A DNA stretch of 64,000 nt from Liquidambar formosana (GCA_039720395.1 CM077827.1:9153991-9217990), one strand, 5' to 3'. Numbered from the stretch's first letter, positions 13,270 through 26,978 are shown. Notes: a model not told the origin generated them from the letters alone. A program made the numbers and translations.

Positions 13270-14044
13270 TGTAATAGAGAGTGCTGCGGAAGCACTTCGG
13301 AGGTGGTTGGAGTAAACACTTGGCCTTAGCAGAATTCACTTACAACAACAGTTATCAGGCTAGTATTGGCATGGCACCATTCGAGGCATTATATGGGAGA
13401 CCATGTTGATCTCCTTTATATTGGACAGAAATTGGATAAAGCAGTCTTCTTGGACTGGAATTAGTGAAAGAAACAACAGAGAAGATTTAGATAATTCGTG
13501 ATCATTTACGCACTGCACAAAGTCGACAGAAGAGTTATGCAGACAAGCCTAGGACAGATTTGAAGTTTCAAGTTAGGGATTTTGTGTTTTTAAAGGTGTC
13601 ACCTAGGAAAAGCGTTTTTTGATTTGGGAAGAAGGGCAAGCTAGCACTGAGATATGTTGGCCCTTTCGAGATCATTGATATTCTGGGTGAAGTGGCCTAC
13701 CAAGTTGGCTTTACCTTCACAGTTGGGGAACGTACATGATGTTTTTCACGTCTCAATGCTTAGGAAATACGAGCCAGATCCATCTCATGTTCTATCTATG
13801 CTAGATATCTGGCTCCAACAAAATGCTACATATGAAAAGCGACTAGTTCAGATTTTGGACGTCAAGGAATAAGTGTTGAGGAATAAAGTCATCTCTCTCG
13901 TAAAAGTTCTTTGGCAACATCATGGCGTCAAAGAAGCAACTTGGGAATTAGAGTAAGATGTTCGAGGAAAATATCCGCATCTTTTTGATTTGGGAGGTTA
14001 GTACAAATTTCGAGGATGAAATTTCTTTTTAGAGGGGTAGAATC
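13270..14044 (+). mobile_element. Ty3-type retrotransposon, 3' integrase remnant and polypurine tract
   Basis: The translation, broken by stops and frameshifts, shows the integrase sequence LALAEFTYNNSYQASIGMAP then FEALYGRPC, and later RYVGPFEIID, GEVAYQV and DVFHVSMLRKYEPDPSHV. These are the C-terminal integrase and GPY/F region of Ty3 (Gypsy) chromoviruses. A polypurine tract (agagggg) at about 14031 leads into the 3' LTR. Protease, reverse transcriptase, RNase H and 5' LTR are absent, so the element is truncated and inactive. Confidence 0.88.
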
Positions 14045-14402
14045 TGATAACCTGAATTTTATAAATATATATATTATATTTATTTTGATCCTATGTGTGC
14101 AACTTCACCATAACTTATGCATGTATACCATAAATACATGCACCCAACTACACCATAGCAGAACAAACCATAGGGATGAGGTGTACGGACTTACCAATTT
14201 CTTCCCTTATTCTGCCAGCCTAAAACCCCTCTCATTCATTTTTCTTCCCCAACAACTGCAACTCTGCAACCACAACCACCTTGGCTCCATTTTTCCTTTA
14301 GCAATTAAAATCCTATACTAATAGGATTCTAAGAGGCGATTCTTCAATTGCACCTAACCACTTTGACTCTATCCCTGTTTCCATTTGTTTTCTGGTTCAG
14401 AT

Positions 14403-14443
<41 letters not shown>

Positions 14444-16769
14444 AACAGTAGAGAAGTTGAGGTTCTTACCTCACTAAGAGAGCTCCATGAGCTCAGCCAG
14501 AATCCTCCACAAGACCACTCACTTTCTCCTCTATTCTCTCTTAGTTTCTCTCTTTCTCTTGCTCTTTCTCTAACTCTCTATCTCGATTCCCTATATATAT
14601 ATAATTTTATTTCCTTGAGTTATTTTTGGAAAAGATGACTCTACTTTATGTTTTTGGGACCAAGGAACACTATGGTAGTGTCAAATATCAGAGAAATTGA
14701 CCGTGGGTTGAAGTTTTAGAAATTTTAGAATTTTGGATCATGAAAACCCAAAACTTTAGGCTTAAAAATGAATAGGATTTTATGGGATTTTGAATGAAAA
14801 ATTTATACGCACACGTAGTACTCTGTATGAGTTTCGATTCGACACTTGAATCACTAAAAACAGTTAAGAAACAAGAGAGATATTAATCGTCGAAGTTGGC
14901 CCGTTGAACACGCGGTGTAACCGGGTTACACAATGCAACCCGCGTGAGGTTGAAGAGGACCTCATAGGACTATGATCCTATGTGGGTGCATCCGTATACC
15001 TTACCATGTTCTCATGCATTTAAAAACCATACGATAATCATATGAACCCCAAATTTGACTGTTGGACTCGTCTTGGCAGGCCCTACCATGTAGGATCCTT
15101 AGTTGACCATTTTGACCAAGTTTGACTATAGTTTGACTTTTTGGCCCAATTAATATTTGTTAAAAATTCTAGAAAATTCCAAAAATTATAGAAAATTCCC
15201 AAAAATTATGAAAAATTTTCAGAAATTATAGAATGTTTTAAAAATTATTTTGATCATTTTGGGACAATAGTTCACTGTTAGAAGGCCAATATTAATTTTT
15301 GAGTACGTTATATTTATTTTGAAATTTACCTAAATATTACGTATGCATAATTATCATATTTTATCGGTCCTCGGGAGGACCCTAGGGAGCATTAATGCTG
15401 CATTCGCATTGTCAGTATTTATCACGTGGTTTTGGGTTGGTATTGCTCGCAATTGAGGTAGGAAATGTGGCTTCTTTACATTTAATATGGTGTTATTTTA
15501 TAAATGTGATGTTAAATGCCTTAATGATGTTGTTGGATTTTCCCACTGATTTATAACTCAATATTTTTATTACTTGTTCAGCATTTAGGAAATCCTTCAA
15601 TATATCATTTGATACAAATGTTTTATATGGATGCAAATAGATACATGGTTATATAATCGTTTAAATGTTATTGCGAAATATCTGTTAAATGTGTGGAATT
15701 TTCATGATACTTGGATTATGGAAAAATTCTTTATAAATGTTGTTTACTTGGAAATGCTTTAGAAATGTTACTGAAATTTCAGAAATTTATCAAACGTGTT
15801 TATGGATACTTTTGGACACTCAGATATTTATATAAATGATAGAAAATGTTTTGGATATATGGATTGGATTTATGGACCTTGGGTCTTAGTATACATCAAA
15901 CAGGTGGGGGCATCACAAGGGTGTGGTGTCCTGCGCTGAGAATACTCCTCGAATAGCAAGCAAGGTAAAGTGCCCTTGGGTAAAAGACCCTAAAGCCCTC
16001 GAGAAAGAACGCCACACATGGTGTTGGATTTTCGTGCTTGGCTGAGCCGGGGGTTAACGTGATGACGTAACCTGTGATCAACGATGGTTGATGCATGGTT
16101 TGATCCCATAGTCTTGGGAATTAGAGATACTATGAGAATTTTGGGAAAATAACTTAAAACCCACACAAAGTACTAATTTGTGATTGTTATTTGATTTTGA
16201 GTTATTAAATGATTTTAATTCATATACCCTGTATCGGCACACATGTTAACTGTATAGAATCCACACATATTTCCTATTGGGTTTCGCAGCTTATCCTATT
16301 ATTATTTCAGATGATCAGGTGATGAATGAAGGTTCGCCGATGGCGGATGCCTAGCTGAATGATTTGAGGTTGGAACTTGAAGGTTGCATACTAGCATAGT
16401 CATGGATGTGAATAGACGCATGTGCATTGCATAGAGACTATGCTATTTTGATGCGTAGACATTACTATTATTATTGTTATTACAATTACTACTTATTGAA
16501 CTTTGAATAGTTTGAATCTAGCCTATATGTGCCAGGGATGTTGGCATTATTTTTGGATCATATATTATTATGGGCATAATGTGTGAGCATAACATTTCAT
16601 GTTAATTATTTGGGTGTTATTGATGAGCTGGTATAATTATTATTTTTTTTTAAAATGTACGTGGATTTGACTAAGTCTTCTACAACTTTTATACTTTAAC
16701 TTATCCACATGTACACCTTTCTATTTGGACTTTTATCCACGTGTCGACTCTCCGAGTTAGGGCGTGACA
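14045..16769 (+). mobile_element. 3' LTR of the Ty3 element (about 2.7 kb)
   Basis: The LTR begins TGATAACC just after the polypurine tract and ends GGCGTGACA, giving canonical TG...CA ends over 2725 bp. Several small open frames inside are not genes. Such long LTRs are usual for Tekay/Del-type chromoviruses. No 5' partner exists in the window, so no target duplication can be tested. Confidence 0.7.
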
Positions 16770-17151
16770 ATGGTGGCCACTATACCCACCATAGAACATG
16801 CCATTTTTAAGGTATCGCATTTTGCATTTTTCTATCGTCACAAAAGGAATTAAATGGAACATTGATATTAGAACGGGAATCATTAGGACATGTACTCAAT
16901 GTGTAGTTATATACCTCTACGGTCTCTGTAAGCTTCCAAACTTGATCATTGAGCATATATATCTCGTTTAGGATTAGTTCTGTATCCTTTGTCTTATTCA
17001 GCATCTTTCTCTATCAGAACATAGACAAAAGCAAAACCAAAAATAGACAACTAGTAATAAAATGCCTAATTCTAAAAAATAAAATGCTTTGAAATGTCTA
17101 AACTACTATAACCAACTCAGCTACTTCCAACTAACTTAGCTAACTACCAAA

Positions 17152-17520
17152 CGAGGACCACAACCTATTCCTGCCAAACAAAATAATAAAAGAAAAAGCT
17201 TTCAATTAGTAATAGGATCATTGGTTCACTAGTTTTAAGTGTAAAATAAAAGTTAAAAAAATATTCAAGCGTATCATGAGATAACCAAAATAACCGAATC
17301 AAAGTATAACATAACCAAGTGTTGAGCCTCCAATTGTTTTATCTTCCTTTTTCAAGAGCCCAACCGTGGAAAGCACTCCAATCATGCAGGGTCTTCCACC
17401 ATTATTTTTTTTTTTTAAAAAGTATAATAACTAATTTTTTTCTTTTAAAACAAAAACAAAAAAAAAAAAAAAAAAAACAAAACAAAACAAAACAAATACT
17501 TAGAAATTTCAAATAACTAA
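17152..17520. repeat. Direct repeat, right copy, flanking the Ty3 remnant
   Basis: This is a diverged copy of 12748-13145 in the same orientation, sharing attcaagcgtatcatgagat and the caagaGcccaaccg region. It ends in long A-runs. Similar but weaker homology (ccccatcactaaggg) continues near 17715. Confidence 0.82.
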
Positions 17521-20320
17521 TCTTTGAAATGCTACAACAATGCAGATTATTAAAAAGATGTAGAAATATTATTTATTTATTTTTTTATAAAAACAACTGT
17601 AGTTTTCTCATACTCATGACTCAATCAAAGTAAACAAAGTACAAAATAGAGGAATTGGTGAGAAAGTACAGATACCCAATATCGGAACACTCCAACAATG
17701 CATGCAGATTGTTAAACCCCATCACTAAGGGATCAAATGCTAAAACTTTCTCAACATCAAGAACTAAGAAAACATAGACAGCGAACAAAACAAAGCAATA
17801 GCTATGAATTTTCAGGCACCCATTAATTAAATATCTGGTAAATCTAATTAAATGGGATGACAAACCTTGTCTGCAATAGAAGTTCGTGGCTTTTCAGAAG
17901 ATTCATTGTTGTTCAGCACCTAACATTAAATTACCAATTAAATTATCAAAAAAGTTGAAAAGTTGGAATCCGTGCGTTTGATAAATAGCTTGCAAATACA
18001 CCAGGATTTTTGTTTTTGGGCTTCTCAATGCAACACTCGCTATTTGCTAATACTCGCTATAACCTTGCTACAACCACCACCCCTTATAGAACATCAAAAC
18101 CCATGAACTAAGAAAACATAGACAAGGAACAAAACAAATCTACTTAGCAAATAGCGAACATCGGGTCATCCTCTGATAACGGGATAAAGGAGGGCTAACA
18201 TGATGCAACAAAGGGGAGAAATCACCTATCGAATATCCTAACTCTATTGCCTTATGGTGCATTCAACGATCTTTCCTTTATTAAACATACAACAGAGAAA
18301 AAAAGCAAAGTTGGCTAAGATGATATTTAAAAAGAAAAAAAATTATGTCTTCTTATTTTTATTCTTTTAAGTATGCATGGTCAGATTCATCTAATAGTCC
18401 ATAGAGAGGGGAATGAGTTTTATTTTTTTATTTATTTTTTTTCTTGTTTAGTAATTCGTTATATGATTAGTTGATTACCTGCCTCTACAATGGAAGTTTG
18501 ACAATTGAAGACACATACTTTTTTCTTACACCACCCATTCCTAAAATATATTTGGAAATGTATTTTAGGAGCACCTATTCTTAGAATGGAAAAACACACT
18601 TGTACTTTGGAAGAATGAAAATATATTACACTAGAGTGCACTTTATAAGCTTGAATACTCGATGCTGTAGCCAACGTGACCATTCCTATTAATAGACACC
18701 TCCACACAATGAATGACCAGGATTTATACATATGCCATTTATATAATGGCACAAAGGCATCTAATATGCCTATTCTAGAATAATGGCATAAAAGCATCTA
18801 ATATGCCTATTCTAGAATTCTCTCTCTCGATCTATATATATATATATATACACACACACTAGATATGGGCACACGTACATTGCACTTGAATAATATTTAA
18901 ATAATAAAAGATATATGAAAATTTATAAAATTTATATATATATGGAAATCTAATTATTTGTTACTTTTTGTTGATTTAAGTCATTAAAATGAACACTCAA
19001 ATACAATAGGTAAAAATTCCTTGTATGGCTAGGGGTTATCGTAGGAATTAAAAGTTAGTTAGGAAACATGCGTAGTTATTAAGGTTGTATAAAATTCAAG
19101 AAGGGGACATTGTTTTCTTTCTTTCTCTCACTTTTTTTTTTTTTTTTTTTTTTTTTTTGGCTAGAAAATAAACATTCTTAATTGGACGTGTAATTCTATA
19201 TTGGAATGTGTAATTCTATTTTATATTGGAAGGTTAAAAAAAAAATTAAGTTTAAAATTGAGGGTATAAAGGTCAATCAAAAGTTTTTCTAACATTCACC
19301 TTTATATATATATATATATATATAGATAGATAAAGTTTTGATCATGTATAGGATATCTCATTCAATCACGCCCATCCATGAGCGATGTGTGCATGCAAGT
19401 AAATGGGTGCGTGTCGCTTACGGACGGCCATGATCGAACGAGATATTCCAAGATATCCCGCACATGATCAGTCCTCTCTCTCTCTCTCTTTCTCTCTCTC
19501 CATATATATATATATATAATATACCTAATTTGTATTAGCATCATACATTACAGGTTATGTTCCATCTATTGGCCTAACATACCTCGTAATCTACTAATGC
19601 ATAAGGTACAATTCCCAATGCGGGAGTTTTGCATGTGTTCACCTGAATCTTTTATAACAATTTTTATTTTTTATTTTTTGAAAACATATATAAAACATTT
19701 AAAAGAAAAAAAAAATCATATATTAGAATTCTTAATGTTTATGGGTCCTATAACCTATAAATACATATAGGTTTTAAAATTTTATTTGAAATGAAGCTAT
19801 AGTACAATTAGGAGTCAATGGTGTTTTTTTATAGAAATGTTGACAAAAGAAAATGAAATTTTACATTGAGATACCTTTTATAAATGGTTGAAACATATCA
19901 TCAATTTAAATTTTTTTAAATTCAATGGCTTCAATCTTTTGATAGGTCATCAGTATTCTAAATATTATAAATAATAATTATTAAGGATGTTTTCATCAAT
20001 AATTTTTTTTCAACATTTGTAATTTATAAATAGATATGAAATCAAATTGAATATAAAAATAATATAAGAGAAAAAAATAAAAATAAAAATCTTATATATT
20101 AAATTTATATTACTCAAACTATTAATGTCTTTTACATATTTAATTGGTATATAGTTATTGATATTTAAACTTTTAATGCTCTTTATGTTTTTATTTGAAG
20201 GAAGGTTATTTATGTTTTTTAAATATTTAATAAGGTTATAATAGTCAATTAAAAGTTTTTTAACATCCATACTTTTATTATAATAATAATAATAATAATA
20301 GCACGTTCAAACATAAAATT
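17521..20320. other. AT-rich stretch with MITE-like ends and microsatellites
   Basis: No gene was recognised. It holds a (TA)n/(CA)n run at 18835-18860; a possible element from about 18859 (acactagatatgggcacac) to about 19330, with an end like those at 26930 and 50495; a poly-T run at about 19131-19158; a short inverted repeat at about 19338-19470 with gatcatgt and a degenerate ggatatct on both arms; and (TAA)n at 20276-20300. Confidence 0.45.
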
Positions 20321-20324
20321 GTGT

Positions 20325-20770
20325 GTGTGTGTATTCCTCAATCGTATAAGCTTAACCACAATTCAAACATAAAATTGTGTTTGTTATAGTAACAAATAAA
20401 AATGGTCTATTTACTTTCACTACAGAGATTGATAATGGCAAGCTACAAGAAGAAAAACTCTCGAGTCATCTAGTTTAGTCCTCTCCAAGCTTAATTTCCA
20501 TCATAGAAGGTGCACATGGCTAATAAGGCCCTAATTTAGTGCCAGGCTCAAATAGTCAACATTTATACGGTGCTCATGTCCTTTTGGTAAAACTCAGTGA
20601 CATGTTGGGTTTTACCATCTGAAATGACCTAGGTGTATTATTTTCTTTATGTGACCTTGTAGTCTAGTAGCATCTCTCATTCTGTTGGAAGTTTTTCAAG
20701 TTTCAAGGTCTAGGTGGAGGGAATTCTAGATTATTTATTGTGTTGTTTGACCTGTATCCAAATCCCAAAA
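20325..20770. repeat. Mosaic of two duplicated segments
   Basis: Bases 20325-20520 are an inverted copy of about 3655-3870, and 20520-20770 are a direct copy of 10858-11115. The two source blocks are 7 kb apart and in different orientation, yet they adjoin here. This is a junction made by rearrangement or by element-mediated capture. Confidence 0.8.
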
Positions 20771-20798
20771 TGAAAAGAAAAAATAAGGAAAAAGAAAA

Positions 20799-21269
20799 AG
20801 GGTAAATATCTAAAATATCCCTAAAAAATATATCCAAAAGCCCCCATAAAGTAATTTTTCTATTTTAAAAACTCAAATAAAGTTATAGTATATCTAAAAA
20901 ACCCAATACCCTAACTTCCATCCTACACAGCTTTTGGACCGATATACCTTTTTTTTAATTGTTTGTTTATTCATTTTCTTTATCTTTTTTTTTAATAACT
21001 TTTTTGTGATAAATGACAAATAATCCATTTTTCAGATTAATAAGATGATAATACAAATTTTGAATAATTATTTTTATATTTTAATAAAAATGTAATAAGG
21101 ATATTTTAGTAAAAAAAAAATTCAGTACTCTAACGGAGTTGGATGAAAGTTAAGTTACTGGATTTTTTGGATATAGATTAATCCTATTGGGGTTTTTTCG
21201 ATATGAAAATTATTTTATGGGGTTTTTAGATATAATTTTTTTTATGAGGGATATTTTGGATATTTACCC
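20799..21269. mobile_element. MITE, family D copy 1, 9-bp TSD
   Basis: The inverted ends start AGGGTAAATATCTAAAATAT and stay similar for over 100 bp. Exact 9-bp duplications AAAAGAAAA flank it at 20790-20798 and 21270-21278; these are low-complexity, so the duplication alone is weaker evidence. A second member lies at 23269-23755. Confidence 0.8.
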
Positions 21270-21333
21270 AAAAGAAAATATCACTTCTGTGGACTTTGAC
21301 TCCTTCCATACGTGTAATTAAGTTTTACAAAAG

Positions 21334-21530
21334 AGGGCCTCTATTGGCACCCCAAGACTTACTTTACATCCTCCAACTCTTATGGTTTTTTAAGATTTTA
21401 TAAAAAATATAAAAGGTTTAATGAAAATTGGCTGCATACACTATTAGAAAATATCATTTTAAACAACTTTGTAAAAAAAATTTTTTTCAAAAATTGTTGT
21501 TTAAGTGAACTTTTTGGATATTTACGTGAT
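21334..21530. mobile_element. Half of a family A fold-back MITE
   Basis: It begins GGGCCTCTATTGGCACCCC and follows the left arm of the element at 6256-6654 for about 190 bp, then stops. The right arm is missing, so it is a truncated copy. Confidence 0.7.
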
Positions 21531-21614
21531 TGAGACTATAAAACTCCTGCCTACTTGAGCCCAACCCGACTTCATAAAAATGAGCTTGGCCTAGGTTTAG
21601 GGTGGGAAAGACAA

Positions 21615-22126
21615 GGGAATGGCTATTGCAACCCCCCATTCTTATCACTCCACCCCCCATCCTATAGGTTTTTAAGGTTTTATGCAAAACATCAAAGGTT
21701 TTTATGAAAACCGACCATGAATTTCATTAGAAAACATCTTGTTGAACAACTTTGTAGAAGAAAGTTTTTCCTAAATCTATCGTTTAAATATATTTTTTTA
21801 GCCATTTATAGCCTTTATTTCATTTTTTGCCAAAAAGTCTACTTAAACGATAGATTTTGGAAAAACTTTTTCCTACAAAGTTGTTCAAAATGATGTTTTC
21901 TAGTGGACCAAGTGATTAGTTTTGTAAAAACCTATTATATTTTTCATGAAATCTTAAAACTCAAAAGGAAAGAGGTGGGGTGATAAAAAAAGAGGGGTTG
22001 CAATTAGAGGTGTTAATGGTTTTGGTTAAAACCGAGAACCAAACCGAACCAAACCGAACCGAGCGTTTTGGTTTGGTTTTGGTTTTCAGTTTTAAAAAAC
22101 CAAACCAAACCGAAAAAAACCAAAAA

Positions 22127-22214
<88 letters not shown>

Positions 22215-22684
22215 TAAAGTTTGTAAATTCCCAATTCTAATAAGGGTAAAATAGGCAATGGGCTTGTTTTTGTTGATTTTAAGTTTCTTATCGTTTTCCC
22301 TTTTTTAGATTGGCATGTATTAAACTAGTTATTAATGTTGTGTGTGATAATGACATATTGATATATGTCAATATGTTTCTATTATGATACAATGTTTGTT
22401 TTTTTTAGTTGCTAATGTATGCTTTTATTAAAAATGTTTTTATTCGGAGTTTGGCATGTCATTTTTTTCATTTTCAATTATTTGTTGTTACTTGATAGGT
22501 TAAAACCGAAACCGAACCAAACCAAACTGAAATATAATGGTTTGGTTTGGTTTGGTTTTTTTATAGTATGGTTTGGTTTTGGTTTGGGAGGAACAAAACC
22601 AAAGTATAATGGTTTGGTTTGAAATCTCCCCTAAAATCGAATCAAACCGAACCATTAACACCCCTAGTTGCAATTGCCGCTCCC
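21615..22684. mobile_element. Family A MITE split by a nested element
   Basis: The left end GGGAATGGCTATTGCAACCC pairs with the right end, complemented GGGAGCGGCAATTGCAACCC, once the nested insertion at 22006-22666 is set aside. Its interior shows the same fold-back arms (aaatctatcgtttaa and its complement) as the other family A copies. Confidence 0.75.
22006..22666. mobile_element. Nested MITE with (TA)n core, 9-bp TSD
   Basis: It is flanked by exact duplications GTTGCAATT (21997-22005 and 22667-22675) and bounded by inverted ends AGAGGTGTTAATGGTT and, complemented, TAGGGGTGTTAATGGTTCGG. Subterminal repeats of ggtttggttt occur on both sides. The centre has a long (TA)n run at about 22131-22210. 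It inserted into the right end of a family A MITE. Confidence 0.87.
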
Positions 22685-23268
22685 GAAGGAGAATGTTACT
22701 TTTGATGATGGGCCTACAACAGTTATTCCAGCCCATTTGAAGTCATGCACCCCAGCTTTCTACTTCTGCACCAGTTCCATTTGAGGATGAACTAAGTTAT
22801 GTGCCTTTAGATGTTGGTCTCCAGTCTCCACAAAGCCCAAAATGCCATCTCAATTTAGAAGACCTCTTATCGCTGCCACAATGGACACAAATTAAATGCT
22901 GCTTTAACATATAAAAGCAAAAAATAAAATAAAAAAGCTTTTACAAGTAAAAGATCAAAAATGTTCTCACGTTGCACTTTGAGCAAATATTATATGGCCC
23001 AACTTTTTAAGGTCCTACTTCGACTCCCATAAAATTCTGTGGGCGTGGATCCCACGTTTATCTGAGAAAATTAAGACAAATTGAGGCATGAAGTATTGGG
23101 AGTTGGGCAGCACTATTATATTTTCTTCAGATTTTTTTGTAACACAAACCCAAATATTTGTTGATGTTAGGGAAGTTAAAAGAATCGGAGAAGATTCTAT
23201 CAATTGTCAAAAAGCAAAAAAATAAAAGAATTTAGTTTGTTTTTTTTGTTTTTTTTTGTTTTTTGTGT
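22685..23268. other. Intergenic stretch, nothing recognised
   Basis: Slightly GC-richer sequence at 22685-22890 might be decayed coding DNA, but every frame has stops and no family is recognisable. Confidence 0.3.
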
Positions 23269-23755
23269 GGATAAATATCCAAAATATCTCTAAAAAAAAA
23301 AAAAAAAAAAATTGTATCAAAAGGCTTATAAAGTAATTTTTCTATTTAAAAAACCGAAATAAAGTTATAGTATATCAAAAAACCCAACACCCTAACTTTT
23401 ATCCAACTCCATTTAAATTATAAAGCTTTTGGACCGACATACCATTTTTATAATTGTTTATTTGTTCATTTTTTTTCCCTTTTTTTCCTCTTTTTTTTTT
23501 TGGTGATAAATCTAATCCATAATTAGATAAACAAGATGGTAATACAAATTTTGAATAATTATTTTTATATTTTAATGTAAAAAAATGTAATGAGGGTATT
23601 TTAGTCAAGAAAGTTCATCACTCAACGGAGTTAGATGGAAGTTTACTTCTTGGGCTTTTTTTGGATATAGTTTAATCCTATTTGGGTTTTCTTGATAAGA
23701 AAATTATTTTATGGGGTTTTTGGATATAATTCTTTTTATGAGGGATATTTATCCC
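23269..23755. mobile_element. MITE, family D copy 2
   Basis: The inverted ends (ggataaatatcc on the left, ggatatttatccc on the right) and the interior phrases shared with 20799-21269, such as aaataaagttatagtatatc, identify a second copy. Flanking T-runs make the target duplication ambiguous. Confidence 0.75.
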
Positions 23756-26700
23756 CCTTTTTTTTTTGTCAATTAGGTTTAAAAGAGTGTTCAATGAATT
23801 TTACTTGTATCAGAAAGAGTTAAGAAGGAAATCTGAATTACTCGGGAAAATACTATGATTCGCTAATTATTACTTACTTGCTGAAGTCATGAAGTGGGCA
23901 CATAATTGTAGACTTCCTTTAAATTTTGTTATGGTTTGTGCAATGCTAGATTACTAGAGATTTCTACCCTATTTTTTTAAAAATGATTAATGGTTCTTAG
24001 GACCAATGGTGGAACTCGAATTTTAGTCTTGGAGGGTCACGAATCAAGACTAATAATAAGTATAATTTTTCCCCCCTACTTGACAATAACGAGAAAAAAA
24101 TAATAGTGAATTGAAAATAAATATACAAACTAAAAAATTGATTGATATTTGAACAATGCCCCCATAACCCCAAAAAAGACTATTCAATACTTTTATTTTT
24201 CCATATCCTATTTTAACTAACCGAATTATGAATATCATGATTGAGCTATCAATTGTAATTAAATATAAAAAGTATAGGTCGAAACTATGAAATTAGCAAA
24301 ATTAGGGTAGAAAAATGGAAAACTAAAATATTTTAATGTTTGAGTAGGGTAAAGATAAAGATATCTATTAATGAAAGGGTCAAAATAAAAATAAAGTCGA
24401 GTCAAGTAAGATGTCAAAGGGTCAAAATATATTTTAGGAAGGGTCAAATTTAGAAATATTATAAACTTAGTATAAAATATATATATATATTGAATTCGAC
24501 ATGGATCCCCATTCTTCTTTGGGCTAGCCAGCTGTCGGATTTATTGCTCAATGGGGGATGTTTTTTGTTCCTTGAAACCACCTTTTTGGTGCAACAAGGT
24601 GTTCTACAAACACCAAAACAGCACCTAAATGTGATAAAATACGTTCTAACATGGCGTCTAAATACCACCTGAAAGAATGTTTTGTCAATGACTCAATGGT
24701 AATGAATGTTTAATTATTCCAGCATGTTTTATGCAGTTTGTTGCTAAGGATTGACCACTGGAGCCAGAGCCAACCTTCATGTTCCTCAAGGAAAGATAAT
24801 GTACAAGGCTGTTTGAACAAAGAAGATGAACTGGAGCAGACTGTTGTGAAGTACACTGGTGATATTTAAATACTTGTGCGCCTAGCTATGATCAAGGTAT
24901 CAACTTCGCTACTCTCCTTGTAAACTTTCAGTCTTTTTCATATACTAGTTGGTGCACATGTGCGTTGCATGTGTCGATATTAAATATATAAATAATAATC
25001 GTTTTAAACTTGTAAAAATGCCAAAACATCCAAAAATTGTCATTAAATTAGGTAAACATATGTTTGTAAGGGAATTCTAATATGAAAAAAATAATATAAG
25101 TATTCTATCTTTGAATCTAAATTTTTTTTCTACCTCTTTGATTTTTCTGTTATCTTCACTTCCTTCTGATTCTTCATCCGGTATTTCTTTAATTTTTTCA
25201 GCAATGTAACTATTTTTTACTCGAATGAAGTCATCAATTTTCTTTAATTTTATGATGAACTTAAATATTTGGATATGATTTTTTTTTTTTTTTTTCAAAT
25301 CTATTCTCTTTTAGTTTTAATCTCTTTTAGTTTCAGGTTTTTTTTTTTCACAGTATAAATTGACCAAGTATTGTTGGGAACAATTATATGGTGAATTTTA
25401 TTTTCTTCATTGCAAGTTTGCAAGCAATTGTACTAAATGGAGACAAAGGTCCAACCAAGTACAGTACATATCCAAGACAAACTCGATTTAACAGTCTCGT
25501 TTTGTTGTTGTACAAAATTCTCTCTAATTTGATTTATGTTTAAATTTTTTTTTTCAGATCTATTCTCTCTCTCTCTACCTCATTTCCTTTCTCTCCGTCT
25601 CTTTTTGTTTCTCAGTTTTAGTTTCTTTTTTTTTTTTTTCACTAATATATGTATTTTTTTTCACTAATTTATGTATTTTTGTTCCTTAGTTTTCGTTTCG
25701 AATGATTTTTCTTTCTTTAATTACAGTACCTATTATGATTATAAATTTATCTATCTAACTTATAAATTCATCAAAAATCAAACTTCTTCCCTAACAGTAC
25801 CGTATATATATTATAATTTACAGAGCAAAACTTACCAAAGAAGGGTAATGCTAAAAATAAAAAATAAAAAGACAGATGGTAGTCATTTTTAAGCATATAT
25901 ATAATCAATTTGTAATAAGTTGACAAATATATCCTTTGTTTGGTATTACATTAGAAAATGATTACCAAAAAGTAATTTTCTTAAAAAAAACTCCAGAGCT
26001 TTCAGTTCCCACTTCACAGAATCATAACACGTTACCTCCATTGGAGATAATTCCTGACTTTGCTCCTGATCCGTAGTAGGGTGTCTTTTGCAAATGTGCT
26101 CCAAATTAAAGCTTGTTACTTACAAACAAACAAAAAAAAAAAAAAAACAAAAGAAAAGAAAATTCAACCAAAAAAAAAACAAAAAAAGCAAGCAGCTTGT
26201 TATTTTAAGGGTTGCTTTTGCTTTATCAAATGTGACCTCGATAACTTCTGCAAGGCAAAAAGGCAAAGAACAAAACAGAATCCATTTAAGAATAAAATAT
26301 AATATGATAAGAAAAAGAAGAGAACTTGAATAATAAGAAAGCTTACCTTTGTGTGTTTGATAAAAAATACTCTAAAGCTTAAGACACAGAACATTTGTAT
26401 ACGTGAATATGAATTTGTCATTAACCTTCTCAGATTCATCTGTGAGATCTCACGCCGGCCTCCTTGTAAGCACGTTGAAGTTGTAGTAGAAGAGACAGAA
26501 AAGAAAGTGGAGGTATTCGACCCCAATGAATAAACAGCACATGAACAATGAACTTACCCTAGACCTCTGGCCTCCATTAATCCCCGATATCATGTAAAGC
26601 TATCGCCCACTTGAACAATTAAACATTTGAGAAAACTGGGTGATTGATTCTTTGAATTTCTATTTTATATATTAAGGTATGTGTTTTTAGAATATATTAA

Positions 26701-26978
26701 AGTATGTGTTTTAGAATTATAGTTTTCATATTCCTATATATTTCTATTTATTATATAGGAATTATAGTTTCCATTTCCTTTGAATTTCTATTTGTGTTTT
26801 ATATATTAAGGTATGTGTTTTAGAATATATTAAGGTATGTGTTGTAGAATTGTAGTTTTCATATTACTATATTTCCTATATATGCAGAAGGGCGGGTAGT
26901 TGTGTATTTAAAAATTAAAATAAGGGTATATTAGTCAATCAAAAGTTTTTCTTACATTCATCTTTTTATAGGTAGTAT

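Noticed and set aside
14348..14638. Open frame of 96 codons that looks like a small membrane protein
   Set aside because: It lies within the Ty3 LTR, is low in complexity and includes a (TA)n run.
22131..22210. Possible origin or matrix-attachment signal in the long (TA)n run
   Set aside because: The run is the core of a bounded MITE; microsatellite expansion is enough to explain it.
26060..26526. Open frames on both strands near 26.1-26.5 kb
   Set aside because: They are dominated by A-runs (poly-Lys) on one strand and poly-Phe on the other; a short Ser/Thr stretch is not enough to call a gene.
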